Shown here: positions 1 through 8,223 of the stretch, piece after piece
Position numbering within the stretch: the first letter of the stretch is position 1
How the letters are laid out: each line of letters opens with the position of its first letter
Source: Gemmatimonadota bacterium
Lineage (GTDB): Bacteria > Gemmatimonadota > Gemmatimonadetes > Gemmatimonadales > Gemmatimonadaceae
NCBI GenBank assembly: GCA_003152485.1
Contig: PMAE01000079.1
Location: 42,884 to 104,726 of the forward strand
Direction: 5' to 3'
Length of the DNA: 61,843 bases
Notes under the pieces: model-generated
Database searches by the model: none
The model's input: only the letters and a program-made list of their open reading frames with translations
Told to the model about the DNA's origin: nothing
Program-made: the position numbers and the translations under genes

Positions 1-113
1 GACTCTCGACTCTCGACTCTCGTTTGTTTTGCTGTTCCGTTTTTCGTTGTTCTTCTGTTGTCTACTTTCTACTTTCTACTTTCGCTCTTTATGTTTTGTT
101 TGCCCTTCCCCCC
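1..113 (-). repeat. Heptad purine-rich repeat tract, locus 1
   Basis: This tract follows the stop codon of the CocE-type hydrolase and is cut by the window edge. Read on the mRNA (minus) strand it has a G-run, an A-rich linker, three GAAAGTA units, GACAACAG, an A/G-rich spacer with GAACAGC-type words, and at least three GAGAGTC units. Uridine is nearly absent outside the heptads. The same architecture recurs at 11448-11545, 18970-19055 and 55786-55905. No coding function is apparent. Confidence 0.85.
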
Positions 114-1997
114 CTACCGCACCACCGGCAGCACAATATGCGATGGCATCTTCCCCGTGCTATACACCCGCTGCGTCGCTTTCACGAAATCGCCGGCCGT
201 TGCCTGGTAGATGCTCGGGATGAACTTCTGCGGGTTGCGGTCGATGATCGGAAACCAGGTCGACTGCACCTGCACCATCATCCGATGCCCCTTGAGGAAC
301 ACATGGTCGTGGTCACGGAGGGGAACGGTCCACTCGATCGGCCGACCAGCCACGAGGGGCTGTGGTGTCTCGTTGCTCGTGAGGTAGCGGCCGCGCCGCA
401 CTTCCATGGCGATCGGGAGCTCGTACCCATTCAGGGAGCGGGCGAATTGACCGGTGCTCGGTCCCGCGCTCGCCTTCCACGCATTAGCCTGCGCGCTCTC
501 GGGGTAGACGTCGATGAGCTTGACGATGAAGTCCGCATCTGTGCCTGACGTGGACGCGAACAGTTGCGCGGAGAGCTGACCACTGACCGTGACATCATGG
601 TCGAGCGGGGCACTCACGTAGCTCAGGACATCGGGCCGATGATCGACGAACCGCTGGTCGGCGACTTCCCACCTGCGCCAGTCGCCGGCCGGGTAGGTCG
701 GCGAGATGGGACGCTGCCGATACGGGACCGGGTTCGCCGGATCAGACACGTACTCCCGATAGAGGCTCATATCGGTGCCGGCCGACGGCGCACGGAACGA
801 CAACGTGCCGTCGGCATGGAGATACAGATTGGTCGGCGTCGCTTCCTTGGGCGGCCACACTGTGTACGTGTGCCAACTGTTCGACCCGGTCTGGAAGGTC
901 GTCGCTTGCCACGCCGGTTTTTCACCTACTCCGTGAAGATAGTAGCGAAAGAACGGGGCTTCGATGTTCTCCCGAAACTCGCGCGCAGTCTCGTGACCGC
1001 CAAATGGGATGATGCCGATGCTGTCCCCTTTGGCCGTTTGCCACTCGCCATGATACCACGGGCCCGCGACGATCAGATCGGTATGATCCGGGTCGTGCTC
1101 CGCCTCGTGCCTGAAGATCTGCCACGGTCCCCACGGATCTTCCTGGTCCCAGAAGCCGGCGACGTTCAGGTTGGGGACGGTCGATGCATGTAGCTGGTTG
1201 ACCCACGCCTCTTTCTTCCAGAAGGTGTCGTAGTTGGGATGCTCGATGGTCGAGTTCCAATACGGAATCGATCCGTGGAGATACTTCGCATTGATGTTCG
1301 AGAGCGGCCCAAGGTCGAGATACCACTGATACGTGTCGTATGTCTCGAACGCGAAGTTGGTATTCGTGTTCTTGTCCGACTGCTCCATGACCGCATACTC
1401 GAAATCGTAGCTCTCGCGCAACGCGCCCCATCGGTGGTTGTCGTCATTCATCCACTGATCGACCGGCGACGCCTGCTCGCTGATCGCCTTGAGCGCCGGG
1501 TGCGGGTGCAGCAGCGTGAGCCCGGTCGTCAGCCCGTCGTAGGAGACGCCGTACATCCCGACTTTGCCGCTGTTGTTCGGCACGTTCTTCAGCAGCCAGT
1601 CGATGCTGTCGTAGGCGTCCGTCGTCTCGTTCGTCGCTTTCGGATCGTCGAGATCGACCTGTGACGATAACTTGAATACACCCTCGGACTTGAACCGCCC
1701 GCGAAGGTTCTGGATCACGAAGATGTAGCCGTCCTGCGCCAACTCCTTCAGGTTCGGAGGCATGCTGTCCGGCGCCTGACTCGGCACTCCATATGGCGTG
1801 CGGCGAAAGAGTATAGGGAGCGGCCCGGTCTGATTGGCGGGCGTGAGGATCACGGTCTGCAGATGCACACCATCCCGCACCGGGACCATCACTTCCTGCA
1901 GCGTGAAGATCGGGTCGTGCGCCACTGGCGTGGGCCGTTTCGCGATACCCGTGGCCATGAGAAGGGTGGCGACACTGAGTGAGGCCAAATGGCGCAT
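114..1997 (-). CDS. CocE/NonD family (S15-type) hydrolase, exported
   Basis: This is an alpha/beta hydrolase of the X-Pro dipeptidyl-peptidase/cocaine esterase class, predicted to cleave acyl ester or amide substrates outside the cytoplasm. The nucleophile motif GVSYDG (GxSYxG) lies about 150 residues in, and the C-terminal third looks like the jelly-roll domain of the family. I start at ATG 1997 because GGAG lies 5 nt upstream and the product then begins with a hydrophobic signal-like stretch (MRHLASLSVATLLMATG). The open frame extends upstream to 2135, but that part lacks this feature. The length of about 627 residues is normal for the family. The gene ends directly at heptad repeat locus 1. 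The substrate is unknown. Confidence 0.88.
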   Translation of the reverse strand: MRHLASLSVATLLMATGIAKRPTPVAHDPIFTLQEVMVPVRDGVHLQTVILTPANQTGPLPILFRRTPYGVPSQAPDSMPPNLKELAQDGYIFVIQNLRGRFKSEGVFKLSSQVDLDDPKATNETTDAYDSIDWLLKNVPNNSGKVGMYGVSYDGLTTGLTLLHPHPALKAISEQASPVDQWMNDDNHRWGALRESYDFEYAVMEQSDKNTNTNFAFETYDTYQWYLDLGPLSNINAKYLHGSIPYWNSTIEHPNYDTFWKKEAWVNQLHASTVPNLNVAGFWDQEDPWGPWQIFRHEAEHDPDHTDLIVAGPWYHGEWQTAKGDSIGIIPFGGHETAREFRENIEAPFFRYYLHGVGEKPAWQATTFQTGSNSWHTYTVWPPKEATPTNLYLHADGTLSFRAPSAGTDMSLYREYVSDPANPVPYRQRPISPTYPAGDWRRWEVADQRFVDHRPDVLSYVSAPLDHDVTVSGQLSAQLFASTSGTDADFIVKLIDVYPESAQANAWKASAGPSTGQFARSLNGYELPIAMEVRRGRYLTSNETPQPLVAGRPIEWTVPLRDHDHVFLKGHRMMVQVQSTWFPIIDRNPQKFIPSIYQATAGDFVKATQRVYSTGKMPSHIVLPVVR

Positions 1998-2175
1998 CAA
2001 TGCTCCGTGGGCTATTGAGGTAACTGACTCGCGCAGACCGTGCCGGACCCGGCGACGAACGACGGTGGCGTGAAAATCTATGCACTTCGTACCGTGACAC
2101 ACCCAGGATCGGCTACTCCGGTGCCCCGGGGGCATCTATCATACGGTTCGCCTTTACCCGTAGGAGCAGTCGCCA

Positions 2176-2797
2176 GTGGCCGATGCCCTTCCCCGCCTAA
2201 CGGCCGCTCTCGCTGATCGCTACCGCATCGAGCACGAGCTCGGCCACGGCGGCATGGCGACCGTGTACCTCGCCCACGACGTCAAACACGAGGACGCGCT
2301 CGCCATCGCCCGGCAAGTCGCCGCCGCCCTTGGCCATGCGCATTCCCGGAATGTGATCCACCGTGACGTCAAGCCGGAGAACATCCTGCTGCACGAAGGC
2401 GAGGCGATGGTCGCGGACTTCGGCATTGCGCTGGCGTCCGCCAGCGTGGCCATTGTCTACGCGGAACTGGGGGAGGGTGGGGCGCTGCCGCCGGATGTCG
2501 CGTATCAGCGAGCACGCGCAGCTGGGACAGGCGTACGCGCTGGCGGGCCGCGTGGACCAGGCTCGGGAGGTACTGCACACGCTCGAAGACCGGGCCCGGA
2601 GCACGTACGTCTCACCCCACCACCTGGCGTTTGTCTATACCGGGCTCGGCGAGCACGAGCTGGCGCTCGAGCTGCTCGAGCAAGCGTATGACGAACGCGC
2701 CGGTGCGATCAACGGTATCCGAGGCTCGTTCCTGTTCGTGCCCCTGCGCGCGTACCCGAGGTTCACCGCCCTGCTCGAGAAGATGAACCTGGCCTGA
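2176..2797 (+). pseudogene. Decayed Ser/Thr protein kinase-TPR gene
   Basis: The GTG at 2176 with AGGAG upstream opens a PknB-like kinase start: the glycine loop ([15 protein letters not shown]) is followed at once by the catalytic loop ([11 protein letters not shown]) and VADFG. The stretch that should hold the ATP-binding lysine, helix C and hinge is missing, so there is an internal deletion. After VADFGIALA the homology moves to another frame, where TPR-like text ([37 protein letters not shown]) runs to a stop at 2797. A full-length kinase with C-terminal TPRs would be several times longer. The fragment cannot be an active kinase. Confidence 0.85.
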
Positions 2798-2803
2798 GTG
2801 CCC

Positions 2804-4318
2804 CTACGGCACCCGCCAAATATCGAGGATGCCGGTGGTCGCATGATCGTTCGCGCTCCCCTCGGGAAGCGCGATCCTGCGGTCGGCGATGATCGGGCTG
2901 TTCCAGTGGCCGCTGCCGGATACCAGGGTCGTGACGAGCGTACCGGATGTCGGTTGATACACGCGCAGGCCACCGCTCTGCGAGCCATACACGAAGAGCA
3001 GACCGCCGGCCACCACGGGGCTCGTGCCGCCATTGCTGTTGTGCCACGCCAGCGTCAGGTGGCCACCACTCAGGGTCCACGCGGCCGTGGCGCCGTTGTC
3101 GGCACCGAACAACGTCGTTGCTCCCGTCAATGTACGGAGCACGGCCGGAGCGCTGAACAGATCCGCGCCCGATGGCGTGGACACAACCTGCTGCTCGCCA
3201 CCCGTGTGGGGCGCCGCGCCGGCTGTCCCGGCCACGGTGAGCAGCCGGATCCGGCCATCCTTCCCACCCTGCGCCAGGTAGCCACCGCCCAGAAGCACTG
3301 GCGATGTCGAGCCAATGTCGAGGTCGCCCGCGTCGAGCGATGCTGTGTTCGCCGGGGTGTAGTTGCCGAGTAGGTGGGTCGCACTCGAATCGAGGCGAAC
3401 CGTCGCGTCTCCCCAGTAGGTGTTGCCGTCCCACAGGCCGTTGCCGGTGGCGACGTAAATGTCGCCGGTCGCCGAATCGATCACCGCGCCCGCACGTCCC
3501 CACATTGCGGACCCGCTCTGTGCACACTGGCTCGGCGCGATCAATATGAGCTGATCGCTACAGAGCGAGTTCCACACGTGGAGCAGCTGCCCGCTCGCGG
3601 CATCGAGCACCGCGACATGTCCCTGGTACGGCGGCGCGTCGCCGATGTAGCCGCCCGTCACCGCGACGACGTGACCAGCGAAATAGTTCAACGGTGAGGC
3701 GAGTTTCTCGCTCTGCGCCAACAGCGTGACGGCCGTGCTCCAGACGGCGTGGCCGTCCGATACCGAGAGCTGCTGGATGTGCCCATCGGGCGACGCCGCG
3801 TACAGGAACGCGCGACCGGGGTCCGCGACCGGGGTCGCGTTCGTGATCTGCGACGAGCCCGCCCACGACGCATAGCCCGGCGGGGTGTAGGTCCACAGAA
3901 TCGCACCGGTGTTCGCGTTGACCGCGATCGTCTTGCCGTAGGTCGTCGTCATGAAGAACGCGTCGTGCGCCGCGCCGTTGATCTGCACGTCACTGAGGTA
4001 GATCACCGATCCGTCAACGGTGCCCGCGAGCACGACCCGCTGCCGCTGCATTGACCCCACGTTCGAAGCGTTTATCCCCGTCGGTGCCGTCGATGCGCTG
4101 GACCGACCGACGTCCCAGCCGAAACGGACCCAGTCGTGGCCAGGAGCGACGCTGTCCGGCAACACCGGATTCGGTTGCCCGGACACGCTGTTCATAGCCG
4201 ATCCCCCGCAATACGTAAGAGCGGGCAATCCAAGGAATACGGCGGCTACGCACAACGCACGACGCAAATGCACTCCGTAACTAGGGCCTGACGCCGATCG
4301 AGACCATATGATGCGCAT
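2804..4318 (-). CDS. PQQ-type beta-propeller repeat protein, exported
   Basis: The roughly 504-residue product carries repeated PQQ-like blades, such as GAILWTYTPPGYASW, DGHAVWSTAVT and SGQLLHVWNS, ending in GTLVTTLVSGSGHWNSP. It lacks obvious quinoprotein dehydrogenase active-site residues, so it is better called a propeller of the PQQ-repeat type than an enzyme. The N-terminus has a basic region, a hydrophobic run and a cysteine (LPALTYCGG). This could be a non-canonical lipobox, but the tyrosine before the cysteine makes lipidation doubtful. ATG 4318 is supported by GAGGG 7 nt upstream; GTG 4273 is an alternative. The gene converges on the kinase remnant with a 6-nt gap. Confidence 0.8.
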   Translation of the reverse strand: MRIIWSRSASGPSYGVHLRRALCVAAVFLGLPALTYCGGSAMNSVSGQPNPVLPDSVAPGHDWVRFGWDVGRSSASTAPTGINASNVGSMQRQRVVLAGTVDGSVIYLSDVQINGAAHDAFFMTTTYGKTIAVNANTGAILWTYTPPGYASWAGSSQITNATPVADPGRAFLYAASPDGHIQQLSVSDGHAVWSTAVTLLAQSEKLASPLNYFAGHVVAVTGGYIGDAPPYQGHVAVLDAASGQLLHVWNSLCSDQLILIAPSQCAQSGSAMWGRAGAVIDSATGDIYVATGNGLWDGNTYWGDATVRLDSSATHLLGNYTPANTASLDAGDLDIGSTSPVLLGGGYLAQGGKDGRIRLLTVAGTAGAAPHTGGEQQVVSTPSGADLFSAPAVLRTLTGATTLFGADNGATAAWTLSGGHLTLAWHNSNGGTSPVVAGGLLFVYGSQSGGLRVYQPTSGTLVTTLVSGSGHWNSPIIADRRIALPEGSANDHATTGILDIWRVP

Positions 4319-4603
4319 TCATACACCCTCGTAGGACGTGCTTCGACCTCCCAAACGGATCCGGAGGATCATTAGGTGCCTCAATCCGGCCGCGCGGAGC
4401 CGTCAGCCACCTGACGGTCGCCGCCGTAAACCCGTCACCCAAGTCCATTGCACCGCCCGTGCCGCATGCGGCGAGAATGTCTGCTGCCCTGAACTCGCAA
4501 CACCTGTCGCTGCCACCCACCCCCCAGCGGAATACGCAGCGGAGGCCGTTCGCGAACGGCCCCTACTCAGCCTTACCCACCCACCAATCGACCCACCCCC
4601 CGT

Positions 4604-5878
4604 TCACCACGCGGTAGGACTGAACTTCTGCTGCATTAGTGCCCGAAGCTGGTCGTGCGGCAACGCCTGCAGCACTCGGCCCCCTCGGCCCGTCATGGTC
4701 TCAGCACCCACCATGGCGTTCACGATCGCCTCTTCGGTCGCCTGGATCGTCGCCACGAACAGCGGATCCATGGCGTCGTTGTGCAGCATCTCGATACGAG
4801 CCACTCGGTTGGCCGGCTCGCCCAGTGCGCCAGGGACGCGAATGCCGATGTCGTCGGTCAACGGATTGGCGGTGGAGAACGACATGAAGATGTCGCCCGA
4901 GCCGTCGCCCGAGGTGCCACCGACGCGGCCTAATCCCAGTGTCGCGCGCTTGCAGAGTCGATCGAGCTGAGCGGAGACCAGCGGCGCGTTGGTCGCAACG
5001 ACGATGATGATCGACCCGACATCGCGATCCGGGTCGGTGGGAAACCCCATCCCCACGGGACTCGGCGCCCCCGTGACGAGCTGTCCGACCGGGACACCCG
5101 CGATGCGCAACTGCGTGCGCGAGCCGGTATTGCACTGCACCAACACGCCGACGACGTAACCCCCCTGCAACGCGGTGAGCACGCGCGACGCCGTGCCGGT
5201 GCCTCCCTTGAAGCCGAAGCACCGCATCCCCGTGCCACCCCCGACGTTCCCTTCGGCCACCGCGCCCCCGGCCGCGACATCGAGGGCGTGAAACGTGTCC
5301 TCGGGATGGACGTGGAAGCCGTTGACGTCGTTCATCCCTCCGTCATAGGTCTCCGCCACGACCGGCAGCGACCATGGGTATTCGGCGACGCCCTTGGGTT
5401 CCTGATCCGGCTGGTGCTTCACCTCCCACGCGATCACGGCGTCGCGCACGACGCCGACGCTGTGCGTATTGGTGATCATCACCGGCCCCTCCAGGAAACC
5501 GCCCTCCTGCATCCATTCGCTGCCCGTCATCTCGCCGTTGCCGTTCTGCGAGAAAAAACCGGCGAACACCGGGTCCTTGGAGTTCTTACCGCGCGGCAGG
5601 ACGGCGGTCACCCCGGTACGCACCGGGCCTTGGCCCACGACGAACGGTGCGGTGCCATCGCCCGAGATGAGCGTGGTATAGCCCACCTCGACGCCCGGCA
5701 CGTCGGTGATGGCGTTGCGCGCGCCAGGTGTTCCATCGAAGGGCACGCCTAGATCGCGGGCGCGGACGACGGCCGCTTGACCTGGAATCTGCGGTGAGCT
5801 GGCCGGACCCTGCGCCTGGATCGCTCCACCAACACTCACCCGGATTAATGCCACCACGACGATCGCAACGCGATTCAT
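4604..5878 (-). CDS. P1 family peptidase (DmpA-like aminopeptidase/D-esterase)
   Basis: This is a self-processing Ntn-type hydrolase of the DmpA class that removes N-terminal residues from small peptides, amides or esters. Family hallmarks are visible: GTPGARNAITDVPGVEVG near the N-terminus, GGGTGMRCFGFKGGTGTASR in the middle, and GSIIIVVATNAPL, whose Gly-Ser pair is the expected autoproteolysis site and nucleophile. I choose ATG 5878 because GGGAGG lies 6 nt upstream and the product then has a clear signal peptide ending in AIQAQ; the frame is open up to 5908. The length of about 424 residues fits the family plus a leader. It is divergent from the S9 peptidase that starts at 6027. Confidence 0.9.
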   Translation of the reverse strand: MNRVAIVVVALIRVSVGGAIQAQGPASSPQIPGQAAVVRARDLGVPFDGTPGARNAITDVPGVEVGYTTLISGDGTAPFVVGQGPVRTGVTAVLPRGKNSKDPVFAGFFSQNGNGEMTGSEWMQEGGFLEGPVMITNTHSVGVVRDAVIAWEVKHQPDQEPKGVAEYPWSLPVVAETYDGGMNDVNGFHVHPEDTFHALDVAAGGAVAEGNVGGGTGMRCFGFKGGTGTASRVLTALQGGYVVGVLVQCNTGSRTQLRIAGVPVGQLVTGAPSPVGMGFPTDPDRDVGSIIIVVATNAPLVSAQLDRLCKRATLGLGRVGGTSGDGSGDIFMSFSTANPLTDDIGIRVPGALGEPANRVARIEMLHNDAMDPLFVATIQATEEAIVNAMVGAETMTGRGGRVLQALPHDQLRALMQQKFSPTAW

Positions 5879-6026
5879 ACCGGCCCTCCCAGATAGTCGG
5901 TCTTCCAATGACTGCGGCCCAGCCTACGTGCCCACACAATAATGTCTCGACCCAATAGCGGGCGCTGTGACCTTCTGGTATCGTAGCCGGCGTCATCCAC
6001 GATCGTGCCACTTGCAAGGGGATAGT

Positions 6027-8162
6027 ATGCCGAGAAGTCTGGTCAGCGTCTGGGTGGTCCTGGTCGCTGGTGCTTCGCTCCCCGGATTGGTGATATCGGT
6101 GCCCGCCGCGGCCCAGGGGCGACCGATCACCGAGCAAGACTTGCTGGCGTTCCACTGGATTGCGGATCCGCAGATGTCGCCCGACGGCTCGCAAATCGCC
6201 TATACGGTGGTCGGGGTCAACGACAAGGACAATCGGTACGAGACCGCGGTGTGGATGATCTCGACCGATGCCCACGGCACCCCGCGACGGCTCACCGCGG
6301 GCCCCCGCGATGTCGCGCCCCGCTGGTCGCCCGACGGCCGAACGCTCGCCTTCATGCGCGCCGCCGACGACACGTCGGGTCCCCAGCTCTACACTCTGCC
6401 GCTCACCGGCGGCGAGCCACGCAAGCTCACCGATCTCCCCAAAGGCGCTGGCCCCGCTGTGTGGTCCCCCGACGGGCACACGATTGCCTTCACGAGCACA
6501 ACACTGCCGCGGGATACCGCCGCGGCCGTGCGGGACTCGGCGGCTAAGAAGTTGGTAAGTGATGTCCGCGTGATTACGCGCGCGGAGTATCGCAGCAACG
6601 ACCGGGGATGGCTCGACCCGGTTCGCCATAACCATATCTGGCGGGTTGATGTCACCCCCGATCGAGAAGGACCGACTCCCGCGCAGCAACTGACGTTCGG
6701 GCGATACGACGAAGAAGGGCTCGAATGGTCCCGCGATGGCACCCGGATCATCTTCGTGTCCGACCGTGTTGACGAGCCGTACTACGCGAATCCCGACGCC
6801 GATGTCTACGCGGTTCCCGCCAGCGGCGGCGAGATCACGAAAATCGCTGACATCGACGGACCGATGCGGGGCGTTGTGCCGTCGCCAGACGGCCAGGATC
6901 TCGCCTTCTCCGGGTGGATCAACCCCGCGCATCGCCAATCGTACACGCCGTCGGCGCTGTTCGTCTTCCGCCATGGCGCGGCGGTGCAGATCACCCACGG
7001 CGGCGACGCCGATGTCGGCAGCGCCCTCACGGGCGACCAGCACCCGCCACGCGGGGGCTCGGGGTCGAGTCCGCTGATTTGGGGCGCGGACGGACACAGT
7101 GTCGTGTCCGCCATGACCGCGCGCGGGCGCTCGAATCTCATCCGATTCGACCTCTCGTCCTCTCGGATCGACTCGCTGACGACCGGTGATCATGATGTCG
7201 TCGCGTATACCGCGAGTGCCGATGGACAGCGGTTCGCGCTCACGATCAGCGACGGCATGCATGTCGGCGATCTCTTCACGCTCGACGCTGGGTCGCGCAC
7301 GCTGACGCAGCTGACGCATGTCAACGATTCGCTGTGGGCGACGCTTCGGCTGTCGCCGCCCGAACGCATCTCGTACCGCAGTTTCGACGGGACGATGATC
7401 GAGGCGTGGATCTACAAGCCGCCCGATTTCAATGCCGCGACGAAATACCCGCTGATCCTCGACATCCACGGCGGCCCACACGCGGCCTATGGCGAGACGT
7501 TCTTCCATGAGGGGGAGGTCATGGCCGCACGTGGCTATGTCGTCCTCGACCCAAACCCTCGCGGCAGCACGTCGTACGGGGAGCACTTTGGCAACGTGAT
7601 CCAGTACCACTATCCCGGCGACGACTACCGAGACTTGATGATCGGCGTGGACACGCTGTTGGCCCGCGGCTACGTGGACCCGCAGCGGCTCGGTGTCGCC
7701 GGCGGCAGCGGCGGCGGCCTCCTCACGAACTGGATCGTGGGACACACCCATCGGTTCGCGGCCGCGGTCTCGATGCGCTCGATCGCCGACTGGGCTGCGT
7801 GGTGGTATACGGCCGACTTCACGCTGTTTACGCCATCCTGGTTCCGGCTGCCACCCTTCGAGGATCCGCAGGACTACGCGCGCCGGTCGCCGATCACGTA
7901 CATCGGCCAGGTGACCACTCCCCTCATGCTGATCGAGGGCGAGTCGGATAGCCGTACGCCCTCGGGGTCCGGTGGCATGACCATGTTCCGCGCGCTCAAG
8001 GCGCTCCATCGAACGACGGTCATGGTGTCCTTTCCCGGAGAGACCCACGAGCTCTCACGCTCAGGCAAACCCAAGCACCGGGTCGAGCGCCTGCAGCATA
8101 TCCTGAACTGGTTCGACAAGTATCTCCAGCACAAGCCCGTAGCGGTGTACGACCAGCAGTAG
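6027..8162 (+). CDS. S9 family prolyl oligopeptidase-type peptidase, exported
   Basis: This is a serine peptidase with an N-terminal TolB/DPP-like propeller (repeats such as DPQMSPDGSQIAY, APRWSPDGRTLAF, AVWSPDGHTIAF) and a C-terminal alpha/beta hydrolase domain. Catalytic residues are seen in order: the nucleophile motif GGSGGG, the acid in EGESDSRTP and the histidine in FPGETHELSR. A signal peptide ends near PAAAQG. ATG 6027 is preferred over the upstream in-frame start at 5967 because AAGGGGA lies just upstream and the leader begins there. The family cleaves oligopeptides, often after proline or acyl-amino acids; specificity cannot be read from sequence. A bidirectional hairpin follows the stop. 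Confidence 0.92.
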   Translation: MPRSLVSVWVVLVAGASLPGLVISVPAAAQGRPITEQDLLAFHWIADPQMSPDGSQIAYTVVGVNDKDNRYETAVWMISTDAHGTPRRLTAGPRDVAPRWSPDGRTLAFMRAADDTSGPQLYTLPLTGGEPRKLTDLPKGAGPAVWSPDGHTIAFTSTTLPRDTAAAVRDSAAKKLVSDVRVITRAEYRSNDRGWLDPVRHNHIWRVDVTPDREGPTPAQQLTFGRYDEEGLEWSRDGTRIIFVSDRVDEPYYANPDADVYAVPASGGEITKIADIDGPMRGVVPSPDGQDLAFSGWINPAHRQSYTPSALFVFRHGAAVQITHGGDADVGSALTGDQHPPRGGSGSSPLIWGADGHSVVSAMTARGRSNLIRFDLSSSRIDSLTTGDHDVVAYTASADGQRFALTISDGMHVGDLFTLDAGSRTLTQLTHVNDSLWATLRLSPPERISYRSFDGTMIEAWIYKPPDFNAATKYPLILDIHGGPHAAYGETFFHEGEVMAARGYVVLDPNPRGSTSYGEHFGNVIQYHYPGDDYRDLMIGVDTLLARGYVDPQRLGVAGGSGGGLLTNWIVGHTHRFAAAVSMRSIADWAAWWYTADFTLFTPSWFRLPPFEDPQDYARRSPITYIGQVTTPLMLIEGESDSRTPSGSGGMTMFRALKALHRTTVMVSFPGETHELSRSGKPKHRVERLQHILNWFDKYLQHKPVAVYDQQ

Positions 8163-8168
8163 TTACGG

Positions 8169-8212
8169 CGACGGCCGCTCTGGGCACCAACCATGCCCAG
8201 AGTAGCCCGTCG
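8169..8212. terminator. Hairpin between convergent genes
   Basis: A perfect 9-bp stem, CTCTGGGCA paired with TGCCCAGAG around a 7-nt loop (8178-8202), is enclosed by an outer CGACGG/CCGTCG pairing. It lies between the stops of the S9 peptidase and the M1 peptidase, so it could end transcripts from both sides. No long U-tract follows on either strand. Confidence 0.6.
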
Positions 8213-8223
8213 CAACGCCCGGG

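Noticed and set aside
1-113. Diversity-generating retroelement template or CRISPR-like repeat
   Set aside because: No reverse transcriptase gene or matching variable region was found in the window. The 7-nt periodicity is too short for CRISPR repeats.
5586-8048. Long open frame antisense to the S9 peptidase
   Set aside because: It mirrors the codons of the real gene and has an Arg/Asp-rich composition without domain text. High GC keeps antisense frames open.
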